From assembly GCA_002314195.1 (NCBI GenBank), contig DCCQ01000081.1:1-24708 (forward strand): a stretch of DNA of 24,708 nt. Direction: 5' to 3'. The notes below the pieces were generated by a model. The model was not told the DNA's origin. It saw only the letters and a program-made list of their open reading frames with translations, and searched no databases. Source of the DNA: Bacteroidales bacterium UBA1077. GTDB taxonomy: Bacteria; Bacteroidota; Bacteroidia; Bacteroidales; UBA932. This document shows, in pieces, positions 21,753-24,708 of the stretch; the stretch's first letter is position 1, and every line of letters starts with the position of its first letter. A program made the position numbers and the translations under genes.

Positions 21753-23720
21753 TTATTCCTTAGCCTTCAAAGACGCGATCACCGTGTAAGCAATGATTCC
21801 GATGAACGGAATGATCGCGATCGCCTCACCGTACTGAGCGTTCCAGCCGGCCATGAACCAATCCACGTTGAAGAACTTCAACAGCGCGCTCACAACTCCC
21901 ATCAAAGCACCACCGGCTATGAATCCGGATGCGATCAGCGTACCCTTGTTCAGACGAGCCTCGTTCAGAGCCTTGTCCTTGGAACGTGTGCTGACGTACC
22001 ATGAAATCGCACCACCGACCAGCAGCGGCAGGTTAAGATCGATCGGAATGAACATTCCAAGCGCGAACGCCAAAGCCGGTATCTTGAAGAAAGTCAGTAC
22101 GATGGCCAGCACCGCACCGATTCCGTACAGCAGCCACGGAGCACCGCCACCGTTCATCATAGGCTGGATCACAGCAGCCATCGCATTCGCCTGAGGAGCC
22201 ACAAGTGCCTGGTCTCCGACGAATCCGTAGGTCTTGTTCAGCACGAGCATCACTCCGCAGACCGTCGCTGCTGCCATGGCCACACCCACGAACTTCCAAC
22301 CTTCCTGCTTCTTCGGAGTGCTGCCGATCCAGTAGCCGATCTTCAGGTCAGTTATGAACGATCCCGCAACAGAAAGCGCAGTGCAGACAACACCACCTAT
22401 GATCAAGGCCGCTGCCATTCCGGCATTACCCTTAAGTCCAACAGCCACAAGGATAAGCGCAGCGATGATCAGCGTCATCAACGTCATTCCGCTCACCGGG
22501 TTGGTCCCCACAATGGCGATGGCGTTGGCTGCCACAGTCGTGAACAGGAACGAGATCACAGCCACAATCAATAGTCCCACAATCGCCTGCCAGATGTTGT
22601 TCACCACTCCACCGAAAGCGAAGAAAGCGAACACCGCCAAAAGCGTCAGCACAATTCCGAACACGATGGTCTTCATAGGAATATCCTCCTGTGTCCTTTC
22701 GGTGCTCTCCGCCTTGCCGCCTTTCTTACCGAACTCACCGACAGCCAGACCGACAGCCGACTTGATCACGCCGAACGACTTGATGATGCCGATGATGCCC
22801 GCTGTCGCGATTCCACCGATTCCTATGTGCCTTGCATAATCCTTGAATATCTGGTCGGGACTCATCTCTCCGATGGTCATGGTCACTCCGGTGCCCATCA
22901 GGTCAATCACCTGGCCACCCCAGATAAGGTTCATCAGCGGGATGATCACCAGCCACACAAGAAAACTTCCGCAGCAGATGATGAAGGCATATTTCAGACC
23001 GACGATGTAGCCAAGACCCAGCACTGCCGCTCCGGTGTTCAATTTCAGCACGACCTTGGCCTTGTCAGCGATTGTCTGCCCGAATCCCAGCACGGTTGTG
23101 CTCACCGTGTCTGCCCACGCTCCGAACGTGCTGACAATAAAGTCGTAAAGACCTCCGATTAGGCCGCTGACAAGAAGCGTTCCCGCTCCCTTGCCACCTC
23201 CTTCGCCGCTCACAAGGATCTGTGTGGTTGCCGTTGCCTCCGGGAAAGGATATTTCCCATGCATCTCCTTTACGAAATATTTCCGGAAAGGAATGAGGAA
23301 CAATATTCCCAAAACACCGCCAAGCAGCGATGAAAGGAACATCTGCATGAAATTGACATCTACACCAAGAATATAGATGGCCGGGAGTGTGAATATCGCA
23401 CCTGCCACCACGGCTCCGGAGCAGCCTCCGATGGACTGGATGATGACGTTCTGTCCAAGTCCTTCCTTCTTTCCAAGGGCGCTCGTAAGACCCACCGCTA
23501 TGATAGCGATCGGGATCGCCGCCTCGAACACCTGCCCCACACGCAGCCCCAGATAGGCCGCCGCCGCAGAGAATATGACCACCATCAGCAAACCAAGTGT
23601 TACTGAATATGGAGTCACCTCCGCCCATTTCCTTTCCGCCCCCAACAGCGGCTTGTACTCCTCGCCCGGCGCAAGCTCCCTCTGAGCGTTCTCCGGCAAT
23701 GCGTTTCTTTTTTCTTCCAT
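21753..23720 (-). CDS. OPT-family oligopeptide transporter
   Basis: Inner-membrane proton-coupled transporter of the OPT family (PF03169) with 655 residues and about 14-16 hydrophobic segments. The N-terminal cytoplasmic stretch (MEEKRNALPENAQREL...) is followed by VTPYSVTLGLLMVVIFSAAAAYLGLRVGQV, the usual first helix region. Other family signs are NVIIQSIGGCSGAVVAGAIF, GKYPFPEATATTQIL, which carries the conserved Pro/Glu/Ala core, and late glycine-rich helices (ALGMFIPIDLNLPLLVGGAISWY). Substrates in bacteria are poorly known; short peptides are likely because pepT follows on the same strand. The last residues (IIAYTVIASLKAKE) end six bases from a repeat block. Confidence 0.93.
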   Translation of the reverse strand: MEEKRNALPENAQRELAPGEEYKPLLGAERKWAEVTPYSVTLGLLMVVIFSAAAAYLGLRVGQVFEAAIPIAIIAVGLTSALGKKEGLGQNVIIQSIGGCSGAVVAGAIFTLPAIYILGVDVNFMQMFLSSLLGGVLGILFLIPFRKYFVKEMHGKYPFPEATATTQILVSGEGGGKGAGTLLVSGLIGGLYDFIVSTFGAWADTVSTTVLGFGQTIADKAKVVLKLNTGAAVLGLGYIVGLKYAFIICCGSFLVWLVIIPLMNLIWGGQVIDLMGTGVTMTIGEMSPDQIFKDYARHIGIGGIATAGIIGIIKSFGVIKSAVGLAVGEFGKKGGKAESTERTQEDIPMKTIVFGIVLTLLAVFAFFAFGGVVNNIWQAIVGLLIVAVISFLFTTVAANAIAIVGTNPVSGMTLMTLIIAALILVAVGLKGNAGMAAALIIGGVVCTALSVAGSFITDLKIGYWIGSTPKKQEGWKFVGVAMAAATVCGVMLVLNKTYGFVGDQALVAPQANAMAAVIQPMMNGGGAPWLLYGIGAVLAIVLTFFKIPALAFALGMFIPIDLNLPLLVGGAISWYVSTRSKDKALNEARLNKGTLIASGFIAGGALMGVVSALLKFFNVDWFMAGWNAQYGEAIAIIPFIGIIAYTVIASLKAKE

Positions 23721-23790
23721 TGATCTTTATTCTGTTCTTTGTTTTTGTCCTTTTTGTCCTTTTGTCCACCGCCCACCAGCTTATCTTCTC

Positions 23791-23830
23791 GGTCGCTGAG
23801 CTTGTCGAAGCGCCTGTCGAAGCGCCGACC
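23791..23830. repeat. palindromic repeat upstream of the OPT transporter gene
   Basis: A near-perfect family copy (GGTCGCTGAGCTTGTCGAAG then CGCC, 23791-23814) is followed by a partial second copy (CTGTCGAAGCGCCGACC, 23814-23830). It lies 70 bases upstream of the transporter start, within the intergenic region shared with the rRNA gene. Confidence 0.82.
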
Positions 23831-23914
23831 CACCGCCCACAAAAAACAAATATACTATATTAAGGTGAAAATCCCCATACCAGAAAAATTTTTATGAAAA
23901 AATGTCAAAAAAAA

Positions 23915-23945
23915 TTTGGAGGTAAAGAAAAAGTCCGTATCTTTG
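23915..23945 (+). promoter_or_regulatory. consensus promoter for the 23S rRNA gene
   Basis: TTTG (23915-23918) and TATCTTTG (23938-23945) are separated by exactly 19 bases, a full match to the Bacteroidota TTTG-N19-TAnnTTTG promoter. An A/T-rich stretch lies directly upstream (about 23880-23914), as expected of a strong stable-RNA promoter. Confidence 0.8.
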
Positions 23946-23949
23946 CAGC

Positions 23950-24090
23950 CCGTTTCGGAAGAAGCGGTACAAAAACAAGTTCATTGACAATACTGAGAGA
24001 TTACAACGAGGTAAGTGTAAAAAGTAGATTAGCCGAGTATAGATATATATAGGTTAAAGAAACAATTTCACAACAACGAAAGATTCACAG
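23950..24090 (+). other. 23S rRNA leader and processing region
   Basis: About 140 bases from the predicted transcription start to the mature 23S end. GTTCATTGACAATACTGAGA (23979-23998) resembles the leader sequence I know from upstream of rRNA genes in Bacteroidota. No 16S rRNA, tRNA-Ile or tRNA-Ala is present between the promoter and 23S. The remainder is A-rich and probably contains the 5' half of the pre-23S processing stem, whose partner lies beyond the window. Confidence 0.6.

Positions 24091-24708
<618 letters not shown>

Noticed and set aside
22354..22839. 161-codon hydrophobic open frame antisense to the OPT transporter
   Set aside because: Antisense frames of membrane protein genes are often hydrophobic; the OPT gene in the same place is certain.
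23721..24090. Missing 16S or tRNA genes hidden in the rRNA upstream region
   Set aside because: I looked for 16S 5'/3' conserved sequences and tRNA arms (GTTCGA-type T loops) and found none; only the repeat, promoter and leader are present.

Overview
The window is a chromosomal segment of a Bacteroidota bacterium, most likely order Bacteroidales. This rests on the gene families, on repeated promoter boxes of the Bacteroidota type (-7 box TAnnTTTG, -33 box TTG/TTTG, about 19-20 bases apart), on the SurA/OstA-like envelope cluster behind guaB, and on the epimerase-type threonine dehydrogenase. Base composition is roughly half GC. I cannot fix the family; a relative of Rikenellaceae or the Cryptobacteroides group is a guess.

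Layout. 158-1651 (minus): tsaC/sua5-type tRNA threonylcarbamoyladenylate synthase and rsmE, separated by three decayed tandem repeats of about 50 bp. 1697-2300 (plus): a pseudogene of a NagX-like membrane acetyltransferase with an internal deletion and a frameshift. 2306-5151 (plus): a YfcE-type phosphodiesterase, a very small cysteine-repeat lipoprotein, radA and a conserved small hypothetical protein. 5266-7292: asd (plus) and galE (minus) converge with overlapping stop codons. 7420-10068: a PBP4-type carboxypeptidase (plus) and an NlpC/P60 endopeptidase (minus) converge, so two peptidoglycan hydrolases sit back to back. 10161-11228: a YhcC-like radical SAM protein that carries a repeat insertion inside its reading frame. 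11369-17864 (plus): guaB, a PpiC-type lipoprotein, surA and a very long OstA-like protein, probably one operon; the last three serve outer-membrane biogenesis. 17944-20239: tdh (minus) and kbl (plus), a divergent pair that converts threonine to glycine and acetyl-CoA. 20418-23720 (minus): an OPT-family peptide transporter followed by pepT, a peptide uptake and cleavage unit. 24091 to the end: the start of a 23S rRNA gene with its own promoter and no 16S gene upstream.

The genes are mostly housekeeping; no defence system, prophage, CRISPR array, integron or insertion sequence was recognised. The unusual content is in the DNA between and across the genes. (1) The hexamer GAATAT is strongly over-represented on both strands (35 and 34 occurrences by hand count), in all reading phases and between genes. 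(2) A palindromic repeat family with core CTGAGCNTGTCGAAGCG occurs at seven loci, including inside two genes. (3) A 135-nt nested inverted-repeat element lies between the convergent kbl and pepT genes. (4) The 23S gene appears to be unlinked from 16S.
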